This document shows positions 37,085 to 47,270 of a stretch of 64,000 bases of DNA, in pieces (positions within the stretch are counted from its first letter, which is position 1; every line of letters starts with the position of its first letter). The stretch lies in the NCBI RefSeq assembly GCF_018613695.1, contig NZ_JAGGPR010000001.1:124001-188000 (forward strand), in the 5' to 3' direction. The position numbers were made by a program, and so were the translations under genes. This DNA comes from Arthrobacter sp. ISL-95. Lineage in GTDB: Bacteria > Actinomycetota > Actinomycetes > Actinomycetales > Micrococcaceae. The notes below the pieces were generated by a model. That model did no database searches. It was not told the origin of the DNA and saw only the letters and a program-made list of their open reading frames with translations.

Positions 37085-37669
37085 ATGACTGAAGTCACTT
37101 CAGGGCACGTGCCGTCGCGGGTTGTTCTCAATCAGGCGGACATTGATCGTGCGCTCACTCGTATCGCCCACGAGATCCTTGAAGCCAACAAAGGATCCCA
37201 GGATTTGGTCCTGTTGGGCATTCCCAGCCGCGGCTATCCATTGGCCGTGCGGCTTGCCAGGAAGATCGCAGCAGCCGACCCCACGGTTAACGCCGAAGCC
37301 ATGGTGGGCCAACTGGACGTCACCATGTTCCGTGACGATCTTTCCCACCAGCCCACGCGGCCCCCGCGACACACCCGGCTCCCGTTGTCAGGCATCGATA
37401 ACAAAGTTGTTGTCCTGATTGACGACGTCCTGTATTCGGGGCGGACCATTCGCGCTGCTCTGGATGCCCTGGTTGATCTTGGCCGCCCGCGGATTGTCCG
37501 CCTTGCTGTGCTTGTGGACAGGGGACACCGCGAGCTTCCCATCCGGGCAGATCACGTGGGAAAGAACCTGCCCACTTCCTCATCGGAAAAGGTCCGGGTC
37601 CACCTCGAGGAGATCGACTCCGTGGACGGCGTCCCCGTCAACGAGGTAGTTATTGAGGCTGGCAAGTGA
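37085..37669 (+). CDS. pyrR: Bifunctional pyr operon regulator / uracil phosphoribosyltransferase PyrR
   Basis: 194 aa from ATG 37085 with AGGGGAG 7 nt upstream; an upstream GTG is within the RNA element. Binds pyr mRNA when UMP is high. PRPP loop [18 protein letters not shown] at about 116-133, [10 protein letters not shown] and DVTMFRDDL are family motifs, and [20 protein letters not shown] follows. Leads the operon pyrR-pyrB-pyrC-(membrane protein)-carA-carB-pyrF. GTGA overlap with pyrB. Confidence 0.95.
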   Translation: MTEVTSGHVPSRVVLNQADIDRALTRIAHEILEANKGSQDLVLLGIPSRGYPLAVRLARKIAAADPTVNAEAMVGQLDVTMFRDDLSHQPTRPPRHTRLPLSGIDNKVVVLIDDVLYSGRTIRAALDALVDLGRPRIVRLAVLVDRGHRELPIRADHVGKNLPTSSSEKVRVHLEEIDSVDGVPVNEVVIEAGK

Positions 37670-38673
37670 AACATCTCCTTTCCACCGAAAACCTCAGTCT
37701 TTTCGATGCCATCCGTGTGCTGGACACGGCCGAGGAAATGTCCGTGGTCGGCGAGCGTGAGGTAAAGAAACTCCCGGCGCTGCGCGGCCGGACCGTGGTG
37801 AACCTCTTCTTCGAGGACTCCACCCGTACCCGCATCTCCTTCGAGGCAGCAGCCAAGCGACTCTCAGCTGATGTCATCAACTTTGCCGCCAAAGGATCCT
37901 CGGTATCCAAGGGAGAGTCCCTCAAGGACACGGCGCAAACACTGGCAGCCATGGGCGCGGACGCTGTCGTGATCCGGCACTGGGCCTCCGGCGCGCCGCA
38001 CCGGCTTGCTGCTACGGACTGGATAGACGCAGCGGTCATCAACGCCGGCGACGGGACCCATGAGCACCCCACCCAGGCCCTGCTGGACGCTTTCACCATG
38101 CGTAGGCATTGGTCGCAGGTCAACGGCACTGAGTCCACGGGGGCAGACCTCAAAGGCATGCGGGTAGCGATTGCCGGCGATGTCCTGCACTCGCGCGTTG
38201 CCCGTTCCAATGTCTGGCTGCTCAAGACCCTTGGCGCCGAGGTCACGCTCGTGGCGCCACCCACGCTGCTGCCCATCGGCGTCGAGCGCTGGCCTTGCAA
38301 GGTCAGTTACAACCTGGATGAGACGCTGGAAGCCGGCACCGACGCCATGATGATGCTGCGCGTCCAGGGTGAGCGCATGAACGCCTCGTTCTTCCCTTCA
38401 ACCCGCGAGTATTCGCGCCGGTGGGGTTTCGACGACGCACGGCTCCGCGCGCTGGATGACCTCGGCATGAAGGACACCATCATCATGCACCCAGGCCCCA
38501 TGAACCGGGGCTTGGAGATTTCATCGGCAGCCGCCGATTCGCCGCGTTCAACTGTTCTCGCTCAGGTGCGAAACGGTGTCTCGGTCCGCATGGCGGCCCT
38601 GTACCTGCTGCTCTCCGGTGATTCCCGTGAAGCCGCCCCCAACGTAAGCCTGTCCAGCAAGGAGACCAACTGA
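37666..38673 (+). CDS. pyrB: Aspartate carbamoyltransferase catalytic subunit
   Basis: 335 aa from GTG 37666, overlapping pyrR. Joins carbamoyl phosphate and aspartate. Carbamoyl-phosphate site [15 protein letters not shown], the Lys loop [26 protein letters not shown], and [11 protein letters not shown] with [11 protein letters not shown] near the end. No pyrI regulatory-subunit gene follows, as is usual in actinobacteria. One-base overlap with pyrC. Confidence 0.96.
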   Translation: MKHLLSTENLSLFDAIRVLDTAEEMSVVGEREVKKLPALRGRTVVNLFFEDSTRTRISFEAAAKRLSADVINFAAKGSSVSKGESLKDTAQTLAAMGADAVVIRHWASGAPHRLAATDWIDAAVINAGDGTHEHPTQALLDAFTMRRHWSQVNGTESTGADLKGMRVAIAGDVLHSRVARSNVWLLKTLGAEVTLVAPPTLLPIGVERWPCKVSYNLDETLEAGTDAMMMLRVQGERMNASFFPSTREYSRRWGFDDARLRALDDLGMKDTIIMHPGPMNRGLEISSAAADSPRSTVLAQVRNGVSVRMAALYLLLSGDSREAAPNVSLSSKETN

Positions 38674-39998
38674 TGGCCGAGAACACCTACCTGATTCGTG
38701 GGGCCGCCATCCTCGGCGGCGAAGCTGAAGACCTCTTGATCCGTGACGGCGTCATTGAAGCACGCGGCAAGGACCTTTCCGCGGACGACGCAACTGTGAT
38801 CGACGCCCAGGGCCTCGTTGCACTGCCAGGCATGGTGGACGTTCACACGCACTTGCGCGAACCCGGCCGCGAAGACGCCGAAACGGTGGAGACCGGCACC
38901 CGCGCGGCTGCCCTGGGTGGTTTCACCGCTGTCCACGCCATGGCCAACAGCAACCCGGTGGCTGACACAGCCGGAGTCGTCGAGCAGGTTCACAGCCTGG
39001 GTCGTGCATCCGGGTGGGTGGATGTCCGGCCAGTGGGTGCCGTCACCGTGGGTTTGGCGGGACAGCAGCTGGCAGAACTGGGCGCAATGGCGGACTCCCG
39101 CGCCCAAGTCCGGATGTTCTCCGATGACGGCATCTGCGTCCACGATCCCGTCCTGATGCGCCGTGCCTTGGAATACGTCAAAGCGTTCGACGGCGTGGTG
39201 GCCCAGCACGCGCAGGAGCCCCGCCTTACCGCCGGTGCGCAGATGAATGAAGGCGCAGTGTCCGCAGTACTTGGACTCACCGGCTGGCCGGCTGTTGCCG
39301 AGGAAAGCATCATTGCCCGCGATGTTCTGCTGGCCCAGCACGTGGGTTCCCGCCTTCACGTTTGCCACGTCTCCACGGCAGGATCCGTGGAAATCGTGCG
39401 ATGGGCCAAGGCGCGGGGGATCAACGTTACTGCCGAGGTCACTCCGCATCACCTCCTGCTCACTGATGAACTGGTCCGCAGCTACGACCCCGTCTACAAG
39501 GTCAACCCCCCGCTGCGCACCGATGCCGACGTTCAGGCGCTGAGGGAGGGCCTGGCCGATGGCACCATCGACGTCGTGGGAACCGACCACGCCCCGCACC
39601 CCAGCGAACACAAGGAATGTGAATGGGCGCAGGCTGCCATGGGCATGACCGGTCTTGAAACCGCACTGTCCGTGGTGCAGGAGACCATGATCGAAACCGG
39701 CCTCATGACCTGGGCTGATTTCGCCAGGGTGACCTCGTTCACGCCTGCAGTCATTGGGCGCGTCGTTGATCAGGGCCGCCCGCTGGAGGTTGGCGAACCT
39801 GCCAATGTCATCTTGGTGGACCCGGCTGCGCGTTGGACCGTTGACCCGCATAAAATGGCAACCATGGGCCGCAATTCACCGTTCAAGGGCAAGGAGCTGC
39901 CCGGATCCGTGGTGGCAACCTTCTTCAAAGGCCACCCCACGGTCCTCGACGGTCAGCTCAACACGCCTTACAGGTACCCGGCAGTCAGCAGCAACTAA
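38673..39998 (+). CDS. pyrC: Dihydroorotase (type I)
   Basis: 441 aa from ATG 38673. Zinc amidohydrolase that closes carbamoyl-aspartate to dihydroorotate. Metal ligands: His pair in VDVHTHLREPG, His in RLHVCHVSTAG, Asp/His in VGTDHAPHP. The usual bridging position in MFSDDGICVHD is Asp rather than a modified Lys, as in other type I enzymes. The stop overlaps the start of the next gene (TAATG). Confidence 0.95.
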   Translation: MAENTYLIRGAAILGGEAEDLLIRDGVIEARGKDLSADDATVIDAQGLVALPGMVDVHTHLREPGREDAETVETGTRAAALGGFTAVHAMANSNPVADTAGVVEQVHSLGRASGWVDVRPVGAVTVGLAGQQLAELGAMADSRAQVRMFSDDGICVHDPVLMRRALEYVKAFDGVVAQHAQEPRLTAGAQMNEGAVSAVLGLTGWPAVAEESIIARDVLLAQHVGSRLHVCHVSTAGSVEIVRWAKARGINVTAEVTPHHLLLTDELVRSYDPVYKVNPPLRTDADVQALREGLADGTIDVVGTDHAPHPSEHKECEWAQAAMGMTGLETALSVVQETMIETGLMTWADFARVTSFTPAVIGRVVDQGRPLEVGEPANVILVDPAARWTVDPHKMATMGRNSPFKGKELPGSVVATFFKGHPTVLDGQLNTPYRYPAVSSN

Positions 39999-40519
39999 TG
40001 GACAACCAAACTCTGACCGTGCTCATCACGGTGCCGCTGATCGTCGTCGTCCTCGCGATGATCTGGCTGGGCTGGCGGAACCGGCTGAGGCGACAAGCCG
40101 ACGTCGAACGCCTCCCGGAGGTGCCCGAACAGCTGACGCCGGCCGCAGTGGTCGCAGATGGCCAGTACGTGGCCACCACCACGGCGGGCGACTGGCTGGA
40201 CCGGATAGCAGTCCAAGGCCTCGGTATCCGGACCAACGCGGAATTGAGCATTCACGCTGAAGGCGCACTGTTCGACCGTTCCGGTGCAGCCCCGGTATTC
40301 ATCCCGCGCTCCGCACTGGTCGATAGCCGCGAAACCAACGGCATGGCCGGAAAATTCGTCGAAAAGGACGGACTCCTGGTTATCAACTGGAAGCTGGGCT
40401 CCCGTGAACTCGACACCGGATTCCGCTCCAGGCACGCAACCGACAAGCAGCTCCTCCTCGATGCCCTCCAAGAATTGATCTCCGCAGCCCCTCAGGCAGA
40501 TGCCGATAGTGGAAAGTAA
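39998..40519 (+). CDS. Membrane-anchored PH-like protein in the pyr operon
   Basis: 173 aa from ATG 39998. One N-terminal membrane helix ([19 protein letters not shown], about 8-26), then a cytoplasmic basic segment ([15 protein letters not shown]) and a compact beta-rich domain ([42 protein letters not shown]) suggestive of bacterial PH-like domains. No catalytic residues are evident. It is locked between pyrC (1-bp overlap) and carA (5-nt gap); the position recurs in actinobacterial pyr operons. A role in membrane placement or regulation of the pathway is possible but unproven. Confidence 0.75.
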   Translation: MDNQTLTVLITVPLIVVVLAMIWLGWRNRLRRQADVERLPEVPEQLTPAAVVADGQYVATTTAGDWLDRIAVQGLGIRTNAELSIHAEGALFDRSGAAPVFIPRSALVDSRETNGMAGKFVEKDGLLVINWKLGSRELDTGFRSRHATDKQLLLDALQELISAAPQADADSGK

Positions 40520-40523
40520 TAAA

Positions 40524-41747
40524 GTGACGGATAGTAACGCAGCCACCACCCCCGCCCCCTCAGCAGCAGTACTCGTGCTCGAAGACGGCCGCATGTTCCG
40601 CGGCCGTAGCTATGGAGCCCAGGGAACCGCCCTGGGTGAGGCAGTCTTCGCCACCGGCATGACCGGCTACCAGGAGACCATCACCGATCCCTCCTACGCC
40701 CGCCAGCTGGTGGTCCAAACTGCTCCGCACATCGGGAACACAGGCGTCAACAGCGAAGACGCTGAATCCCGCCGAATCTGGGTGGCCGGGTACATTGTGC
40801 GCGACGCCGCGCGCCGACCCTCCAACTGGCGCTCCGAGCGCAGCCTCGATGAAGAATTGGTGGAGCAGGGAATCGTCGGCATCCAAGGCGTAGACACCCG
40901 TGCCATCACCCGCCACCTTCGCGAGCACAAGACCATGCGTGCAGGTATTTTCTCCGGTGAGGCCGCACAGGCCACCGACAAGGAACTCCTGAACGCTGTC
41001 CTGGCTAGTGCCCCCATGGAAGGCGCAGCGCTGGCTGAGGAAGTCTCCATTGACCAGGCCTACGTCGTGGAACCCAAGGACCACGGCTGGGAAGGCGAGC
41101 CGCGCTTCTCCATCGCGGCCGTTGACCTGGGCATCAAGGCGATGACACCCGTCCGCTTTGCAGAGCGTGGGGTGCGCGTGCACGTCCTGCCCGCAACCTC
41201 CACCCTGGAGGACGTCAACGCAGTCAAGCCGGACGGCTTCTTCATGTCCAACGGACCCGGTGACCCCGCCACGGCAGACCACCAGGTCTCGTTGCTGCGC
41301 TCGGTATTGGACGAGAAACTTCCGTACTTCGGCATCTGCTTCGGTAACCAGATCCTGGGCCGCGCCTTGGGCTTCGGCACCTACAAGCTCCGTTACGGCC
41401 ACCGTGGCATCAATCAGCCCGTCATGGACCGCCGGACCGGCAAGGTGGAAATTACCTCGCAGAACCACGGCTTCGCCGTTGACGCGCCGCTGAACGGTTC
41501 CACCGTGGCGCCGGAGGAGCGCTTCGGCCGTGTTGAAGTCAGCCACGTTTCGTTGAACGACGACGTCGTCGAAGGACTCGCCTGCCTCGACATCCCCGCT
41601 TTCTCGGTCCAGTACCACCCTGAAGCCGCGGCCGGACCCCACGATGCCGCTTACCTCTTCGACCGCTTCATCGACCTCATGGCCGACACCAAGTCCAAGG
41701 CCACAGGCGCCAACTCCACCGATTCCAAGACTGAGGACAAGAAGTAA
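40524..41747 (+). CDS. carA: Carbamoyl-phosphate synthase small (glutaminase) subunit
   Basis: 407 aa from GTG 40524, with GGAAAG 7 nt upstream; ATG 40500 would overlap the previous gene without a ribosome-binding site. Hydrolyses glutamine and channels ammonia to CarB. N-terminal CPSase domain ([31 protein letters not shown]), then a class I GATase with [12 protein letters not shown] (Cys nucleophile) and [11 protein letters not shown] (His/Glu). Overlaps carB by one base. Confidence 0.96.
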   Translation: MTDSNAATTPAPSAAVLVLEDGRMFRGRSYGAQGTALGEAVFATGMTGYQETITDPSYARQLVVQTAPHIGNTGVNSEDAESRRIWVAGYIVRDAARRPSNWRSERSLDEELVEQGIVGIQGVDTRAITRHLREHKTMRAGIFSGEAAQATDKELLNAVLASAPMEGAALAEEVSIDQAYVVEPKDHGWEGEPRFSIAAVDLGIKAMTPVRFAERGVRVHVLPATSTLEDVNAVKPDGFFMSNGPGDPATADHQVSLLRSVLDEKLPYFGICFGNQILGRALGFGTYKLRYGHRGINQPVMDRRTGKVEITSQNHGFAVDAPLNGSTVAPEERFGRVEVSHVSLNDDVVEGLACLDIPAFSVQYHPEAAAGPHDAAYLFDRFIDLMADTKSKATGANSTDSKTEDKK

Positions 41748-44700
41748 TGCCCAAGCGTACAGATCTCAAGAGCGTCCTTGTCATCGGTTCCGGCCCCATT
41801 GTGATCGGCCAGGCGGCCGAATTCGACTACTCCGGTACACAGGCGCTTCGCGTCCTGAAGGAGGAGGGCCTGCGGGTCATCCTCGTGAACTCCAACCCGG
41901 CCACCATCATGACGGACCCCGAGTTCGCTGATGCCACCTACGTTGAGCCCATCACTCCCGAGGTGGTGGAAAAGATCATCGCCAAGGAGCGTCCGGACGC
42001 CATCCTGCCCACCTTGGGTGGCCAGACCGCGCTCAACACGGCTATCGCACTGGACAAGAACGGTGTGCTGGAGAAGTACAACGTGGAACTCATCGGCGCC
42101 AACATTGCCGCGATCGAACTCGGTGAAGACCGCGAGAAGTTCAAGGGCGTGGTGGAGCGTTGTGGCGCAGAATCTGCACGCAGCCACATCATCCACACCA
42201 TGGACGAGGCCTTCGCTGCTGCGGAGGACCTCGGCTACCCGATGGTGGTCCGCCCGTCCTTCACCATGGGCGGCCTGGGCTCGGGCCTGGCGTACAACGA
42301 GGAAGACCTCCGCCGCATCGTCGGCCAAGGCCTCCAGTACAGCCCCACCACCGAGGTCCTGCTCGAAGAGAGCATCCTGGGCTGGAAGGAATACGAGCTG
42401 GAGATGATGCGCGACAAGAACGACAACGTCGTTGTGGTGTGCTCCATCGAGAACTTCGACCCCGTGGGTGTCCACACCGGTGACTCCATTACGGTTGCTC
42501 CGGCGTTGACCCTGACGGACCGCGAGTACCAGAAGCTGCGCGATGTTTCCATCGCCGTAATCCGCGAAGTCGGTGTGGACACCGGCGGCTGCAACATCCA
42601 GTTCGCCATTGATCCCGCCACAGGCCGTGTAGTGGTCATCGAGATGAACCCGCGCGTATCCCGGTCCTCCGCGCTGGCGTCCAAGGCAACCGGCTTTGCT
42701 ATTGCCAAGATCGCCACGAAGCTGTCCCTGGGTTACACCTTGGACGAAATCCCGAACGACATCACGCAGAAGACGCCCGCCTCGTTCGAGCCCACCTTGG
42801 ACTACGTGGTGGTGAAGGTTCCGCGCTTTGCTTTCGAAAAGTTCCCGGCAGCGGATAACACCCTGACTACCACCATGAAGTCCGTTGGCGAAGCCATGGC
42901 CATGGGCCGCAACTTTACCGAAGCCCTGCAGAAGGCTCTCCGTTCCTTGGAGCAGAAGGGCTCGCAGCTCGACTTCAGCTCCGTGCCGGAGTACGAGGTT
43001 GCCGAGCTCATCGAGAAGGCCAAGCGCCCCACAACGGACCGCCTGCACCAGGTGCAGCGGGCAATGCTGGGCGGTGCCACGGTGGAAGACCTTTTCGAAG
43101 CAACAAAGATCGATCCTTGGTTCCTGGACCAGCTGCAGCTCCTCAACGAGACCGCGCAGGAGATCCGCAAGGCCGGCGTGCTCACGGAGGAAATGCTGCG
43201 GAACGCCAAGCGCCATGGTTTCTCCGATGAGCAGATCGGTGCGCTGACGCACAACAACGAAGCTGTCGTCCGCGGCGTCCGCCAGGCCCTGGGCATCCGT
43301 CCGGTCTACAAGACAGTGGATACCTGTGCCGCCGAGTTCGCCGCCTACACTCCGTACCACTACTCGTCCTATGACGAGGAAGATGAGGTAGGCCTGCACG
43401 CCAAGCCCTCCGTCATCATCCTTGGCTCGGGGCCGAACCGCATTGGCCAGGGCATCGAGTTCGACTACTCCTGCGTCCATGCCTCCATGGCGCTGCGCAA
43501 GGCCGGCTACGAGACCGTCATGGTCAACTGCAACCCGGAGACCGTCTCCACGGACTACGACGTCTCCACGCGCCTCTATTTCGAGCCGCTGACCCTTGAG
43601 GACGTCCTCGAGGTCATCGCCGCTGAAGAGCGCACCGGTGGCGTCATGGGCGTCTTCGTGCAGCTTGGCGGTCAGACCCCGTTGAAGCTGGCGCAGCAGC
43701 TGGCCGACGCCGGCGTTCCGATTTTGGGCACTTCGCCAGAAGCGATCGATCTGGCGGAGCACCGCGGCGCGTTCGCCCGTGTCCTGGATGAAGCCGGACT
43801 GACCTCCCCGAAGAACGGCACCGCCGTATCCTTCGAGGACGCCAAGAAGATCGCCGACGAAATCGGCTACCCGGTGCTGGTCCGTCCGTCTTACGTCCTC
43901 GGCGGCCGCGGCATGGAAATCGTCTACGACGAAGCAAACCTCTCCCGTTATATCGCCAACGCCACGGAAATCACCACGGACCACCCGGTGCTGATCGACC
44001 GCTTCCTTGAGGACGCCGTCGAAATTGACGTTGATGCTCTCTTCGACGGCACTGACATGTACCTCGGTGGCATCATGGAGCACATCGAAGAAGCCGGGAT
44101 CCATTCCGGTGACTCTGCTTGCGTGCTTCCCCCGATCACCCTGGGCAACAACGTGATAGAGCGGGTGCGCACGGCGACCCGAGCCATTGCCGAAGGTGTG
44201 GGCGTCCGGGGCCTCATCAACATCCAGTTCGCACTGGCCTCTGATGTCCTGTACGTCCTTGAAGCCAACCCGCGTGCTTCGCGCACCGTTCCGTTCGTCT
44301 CCAAGGCAACGGGTGTGCAAATGGCCAAGGCGGCAGCGCTCATCGGCACGGGGGTGACCATTAACCAGCTCCGCGGCGCCTACAAGATGCTGCCGGAAAC
44401 CGGTGACGGCTCCACCCTGCCGCTGGACGCCCCGGTTGCTGTCAAGGAGGCAGTCCTTCCGTTCAGCCGCTTCCGTACTCCTGAAGGCAAGGTTGTGGAC
44501 TCCCTGCTCGGCCCGGAAATGCGCTCCACCGGTGAAGTCATGGGCATCGACAAGCACTTTGACACGGCGTTCGCCAAGAGCCAGGCAGCGGCAAACAACG
44601 CCCTGCCCACCGAAGGCAAGATTTTCGTCTCAGTAGCCAACCGCGACAAGCGCTCGGTGATCATGGGCGTCAAGCGCCTCTCGGACCTGGGCTTCGAGAT

Positions 44701-45055
44701 CGTCTCCACCGGAGGCACGGCTGACGTGCTGCGCCGCAACGGCATCCAGGCGACTCCGGTACGCAAGGTTGCCGAGGGCAGCAGCGCAGAGGGCGAAGGC
44801 ACCATTGCTGATCTGGTCATCGCGGGCGAGATCGACATGGTCTTCAACACGCCCTCCGGTGGCGAGGCCCGCAGCGACGGATACGAACTCCGTGCCGCTG
44901 CCACGTCCATCGGCATTCCCTGCATCACCACCGTTGCCGAGTTCAACGCCGCCGTGCAGGCCATTGAGGCCTTGCGCACCTACGAATGGTCTGTGACCAG
45001 CCTGCAGGAGCATGCGGCCAACCTCGCGGCAGCAAAGGAAGCAGCCAGTGCCTGA
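41747..45055 (+). CDS. carB: Carbamoyl-phosphate synthase large subunit
   Basis: 1102 aa from ATG 41747. Makes carbamoyl phosphate for pyrimidines and arginine. Two homologous ATP-grasp halves: [19 protein letters not shown] then [16 protein letters not shown] in the first, [18 protein letters not shown] then [16 protein letters not shown] in the second. An MGS-like allosteric domain ends the protein ([33 protein letters not shown]). Length matches the family. The single car gene pair lies in the pyrimidine operon, so arginine synthesis must share it unless another copy exists. Confidence 0.97.
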   Translation: MPKRTDLKSVLVIGSGPIVIGQAAEFDYSGTQALRVLKEEGLRVILVNSNPATIMTDPEFADATYVEPITPEVVEKIIAKERPDAILPTLGGQTALNTAIALDKNGVLEKYNVELIGANIAAIELGEDREKFKGVVERCGAESARSHIIHTMDEAFAAAEDLGYPMVVRPSFTMGGLGSGLAYNEEDLRRIVGQGLQYSPTTEVLLEESILGWKEYELEMMRDKNDNVVVVCSIENFDPVGVHTGDSITVAPALTLTDREYQKLRDVSIAVIREVGVDTGGCNIQFAIDPATGRVVVIEMNPRVSRSSALASKATGFAIAKIATKLSLGYTLDEIPNDITQKTPASFEPTLDYVVVKVPRFAFEKFPAADNTLTTTMKSVGEAMAMGRNFTEALQKALRSLEQKGSQLDFSSVPEYEVAELIEKAKRPTTDRLHQVQRAMLGGATVEDLFEATKIDPWFLDQLQLLNETAQEIRKAGVLTEEMLRNAKRHGFSDEQIGALTHNNEAVVRGVRQALGIRPVYKTVDTCAAEFAAYTPYHYSSYDEEDEVGLHAKPSVIILGSGPNRIGQGIEFDYSCVHASMALRKAGYETVMVNCNPETVSTDYDVSTRLYFEPLTLEDVLEVIAAEERTGGVMGVFVQLGGQTPLKLAQQLADAGVPILGTSPEAIDLAEHRGAFARVLDEAGLTSPKNGTAVSFEDAKKIADEIGYPVLVRPSYVLGGRGMEIVYDEANLSRYIANATEITTDHPVLIDRFLEDAVEIDVDALFDGTDMYLGGIMEHIEEAGIHSGDSACVLPPITLGNNVIERVRTATRAIAEGVGVRGLINIQFALASDVLYVLEANPRASRTVPFVSKATGVQMAKAAALIGTGVTINQLRGAYKMLPETGDGSTLPLDAPVAVKEAVLPFSRFRTPEGKVVDSLLGPEMRSTGEVMGIDKHFDTAFAKSQAAANNALPTEGKIFVSVANRDKRSVIMGVKRLSDLGFEIVSTGGTADVLRRNGIQATPVRKVAEGSSAEGEGTIADLVIAGEIDMVFNTPSGGEARSDGYELRAAATSIGIPCITTVAEFNAAVQAIEALRTYEWSVTSLQEHAANLAAAKEAASA

Positions 45056-45923
45056 GTCTGCTTCACCACAGCAGGAGCAGCAGCCGGCCCGGGAGTCTTT
45101 TGGCTCCCGGCTGGCTGCGGCCATGGCGGCCCGCGGTCCGCTCTGTGTCGGTATCGACCCCCACCCGCAGCTCTTGGCTGAATGGGGTTTAAACGACGAC
45201 GTCGCCGGCCTGGAGCGCTTCTCGCTGACAGTGGTGGAGGCCGTGGCTTCACTCGCTGCCGCGGTCAAGCCGCAGGTGGCGCTCTACGAGCGACACGGCT
45301 CGGCCGGAATGGCTGTTCTGGAACGCACCCTCGCCGCCTCCGCGGAGGCGGGCGTGCTCAGCATCGCCGACGCCAAGCGTGGGGATATCGGCTCCACCAT
45401 GGCGGCTTACGCGGATGCATGGCTGCGGGATGGTTCGTCCTTGGCTGCGGACTCGGTGACCCTGAGCCCGTACCTTGGCTTTGAGTCCCTGCGCCCGGCT
45501 TTGGATCTTGCTGCGCAGTACGGCAGGGGAGTGTTCGTGCTTGCACTGACATCGAATCCGGAAGGAAAGTCTGTCCAGCACGTCGGCGGAAGCGATTCCG
45601 TTGCGCGCAGGATTGTGGCCGCAACTGCAGCTGAAAACCAGCGGTACCAGGGCACTCTTGGTTCTGTGGGTTTGGTTGTTGGCGCCACCATCGGTTCCGC
45701 GCTGGAGGATCTTGGCATCGACCTTGCCCCGGTCCGTGGAGCTATCCTGGCCCCGGGCCTCGGCGCCCAGGGCGCTACTCCTGCTGATCTTCGAGCGACT
45801 TTCGGCGCCGCCTACCCCAGCGTCCTGGCGACCTCCAGCCGTAGGATCCTGGCTGCTGGTCCGTCTTTGGCGGGCCTGCGTGCCGCTACAGAAGAGACGC
45901 TGGGCGGGCTTCGCTCGGAGTAA
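45048..45923 (+). CDS. pyrF: Orotidine 5'-phosphate decarboxylase (type 2)
   Basis: 291 aa from GTG 45048, with AAGGA 9 nt upstream; it overlaps the end of carB by 8 bp. Converts OMP to UMP. Catalytic Asp-Lys-Asp signature [39 protein letters not shown] and [11 protein letters not shown]. The longer type 2 form is typical of actinobacteria. Last recognised pyr gene; pyrD and pyrE are not in this window. Confidence 0.94.
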   Translation: MPESASPQQEQQPARESFGSRLAAAMAARGPLCVGIDPHPQLLAEWGLNDDVAGLERFSLTVVEAVASLAAAVKPQVALYERHGSAGMAVLERTLAASAEAGVLSIADAKRGDIGSTMAAYADAWLRDGSSLAADSVTLSPYLGFESLRPALDLAAQYGRGVFVLALTSNPEGKSVQHVGGSDSVARRIVAATAAENQRYQGTLGSVGLVVGATIGSALEDLGIDLAPVRGAILAPGLGAQGATPADLRATFGAAYPSVLATSSRRILAAGPSLAGLRAATEETLGGLRSE

Positions 45924-46021
45924 GTTGCCCACCCTCATTGCGCAACCGGGCCCCCTGCCGGTAGGTTCAGGATCAGTCCGCGTGATCTGGATCACAATCG
46001 CGATCTGACAGGGGTTTGGCA

Positions 46022-46348
46022 GTGGGCCTTAAAGAGCTGACACCGCAGGAGCGTTCCGATGCGCTTGAGAAGGCTGCCAAGGCGCGGGCCGTGCGTGCCG
46101 CCGCCAAGGAAAGACTCAAGCGCGGGGAGGTTAGCGTAGCGGAGCTCATTTCTTCCGGTACCACCGATGAAGCCATTGCGCGCATGAGGGTAGTGGAGTT
46201 GTTGGAGGCCCTGCCCGGCATCGGGCCCGTCAGGGCTGCCGGGATCATGGCGGAGATCGGCATTGCGGGATCCCGGCGCATCAGGGGGTTGGGAATTCAC
46301 CAGGCCCGGGCGCTGGTAGATTTTATGGATACCCAGCAAAGCGTTTGA
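46022..46348 (+). CDS. mihF: Actinobacterial integration host factor (mIHF)
   Basis: 108 aa from GTG 46022, with AGGGG 7 nt upstream; a TTG 6 bp earlier is in frame. Nucleoid protein of the mIHF family, unrelated to E. coli IHF. N-terminal long basic helix (EKAAKARAVRAAAKERLKRG), then the helix-two-turn-helix region VVELLEALPGIGPVRAAGIM and SRRIRGLGIHQARAL that grips DNA. The gene lies between pyrF and gmk, its standard place. Confidence 0.93.
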   Translation: MGLKELTPQERSDALEKAAKARAVRAAAKERLKRGEVSVAELISSGTTDEAIARMRVVELLEALPGIGPVRAAGIMAEIGIAGSRRIRGLGIHQARALVDFMDTQQSV

Positions 46349-46369
46349 CGCATCTCCCCGAAGGAATCC

Positions 46370-46942
46370 GTGAGCAAGAAACCCGGACTGACTGTCCTTG
46401 CAGGCCCCACTGCCGTTGGCAAGGGAACCGTATCCACCTACATCAGGGACAACTATCCGGAGGTTTGGCTCTCAGTCTCGGCAACAACCCGGGCTGCGCG
46501 TCCGGGCGAAAAGGACGGGGTTCACTACTTCTTCAAGTCCGCCGAGGAGTTTGACTCCCTTGTAGCTGAGGGTGAGCTGCTGGAGTGGGCCGTGGTACAT
46601 GGCCGAAACCGCTACGGGACCCTCCGCAGCACCGTGGATGCCGCTATCGCCGACGGAAAGTCGGTACTTCTTGAGATTGACCTCCAAGGTGCGCGACAGG
46701 TCAAAGCTGCCGTCCCGGACGCGAATTTCGTGTTCCTGGCACCACCCAGCTGGGACGAAATGGTGCGCCGCCTGGTGGGTCGCGGCACCGAAACTCCCGA
46801 GGAACAGCAGCGCAGGCTGGGAACCGCTAAACTGGAACTTGCTGCTGAACCGGAGTTTGACCACACCGTCATCAATGACGACGTTCGCCGGGCAGCGGAC
46901 GAGCTTGTTTCACTCATGGGGCTTACCCCGCACCAGCGCTAA
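46370..46942 (+). CDS. gmk: Guanylate kinase
   Basis: 190 aa from GTG 46370, with AAGGA 5 nt upstream. Phosphorylates GMP to GDP. P-loop [11 protein letters not shown], where the family commonly has GPSGVGK; GMP-binding region [19 protein letters not shown] and ILLE-type Asp as [13 protein letters not shown]. Lid region [17 protein letters not shown]. It feeds GTP, the precursor of (p)ppGpp. Confidence 0.95.
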   Translation: MSKKPGLTVLAGPTAVGKGTVSTYIRDNYPEVWLSVSATTRAARPGEKDGVHYFFKSAEEFDSLVAEGELLEWAVVHGRNRYGTLRSTVDAAIADGKSVLLEIDLQGARQVKAAVPDANFVFLAPPSWDEMVRRLVGRGTETPEEQQRRLGTAKLELAAEPEFDHTVINDDVRRAADELVSLMGLTPHQR

Positions 46943-46982
46943 AGCGCTTGCATTTGTTGGCCCGCTAAAATTTGGAGAATTC

Positions 46983-47243
46983 GTGTCCACGAACCTTGAA
47001 GGCATCATCAACCCGCCGATCGATTCGCTGCTTGAGGCTGCTGATTCCAAGTACGGCCTGGTCATCTTCGGCGCCAAGCGCGCCCGCCAGATCAATGCCT
47101 ACTACGCACAGCTGCACGAGGGCCTGTTCGAGTACGTTGGCCCGTTGGTTGACACCAAGCTGAATGAGAAGTCGTTGTCCATCGCGCTGCGCGAGATCAA
47201 CGAAGGCCTGCTGGTTTCCACGCCGATCGAGCCCGCAGAATAA
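46983..47243 (+). CDS. rpoZ: RNA polymerase omega subunit
   Basis: 86 aa from GTG 46983 with GGAG 6 nt upstream. Assists assembly of RNA polymerase. Motifs: [36 protein letters not shown] and [15 protein letters not shown], all typical of actinobacterial omega. Lies between gmk and coaBC, the common order. Confidence 0.94.
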   Translation: MSTNLEGIINPPIDSLLEAADSKYGLVIFGAKRARQINAYYAQLHEGLFEYVGPLVDTKLNEKSLSIALREINEGLLVSTPIEPAE

Positions 47244-47270
47244 CAAAGACTGCCTGTTGACGGAGGTCAC

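Noticed and set aside
41651-44557. Very long open frame on the minus strand across carA/carB (968 codons)
   Set aside because: It lies wholly antisense to carB, which has complete family motifs. Its translation is low-complexity His/Gly/Asp/Arg-rich without a known domain, as expected for a shadow frame in high-GC DNA.
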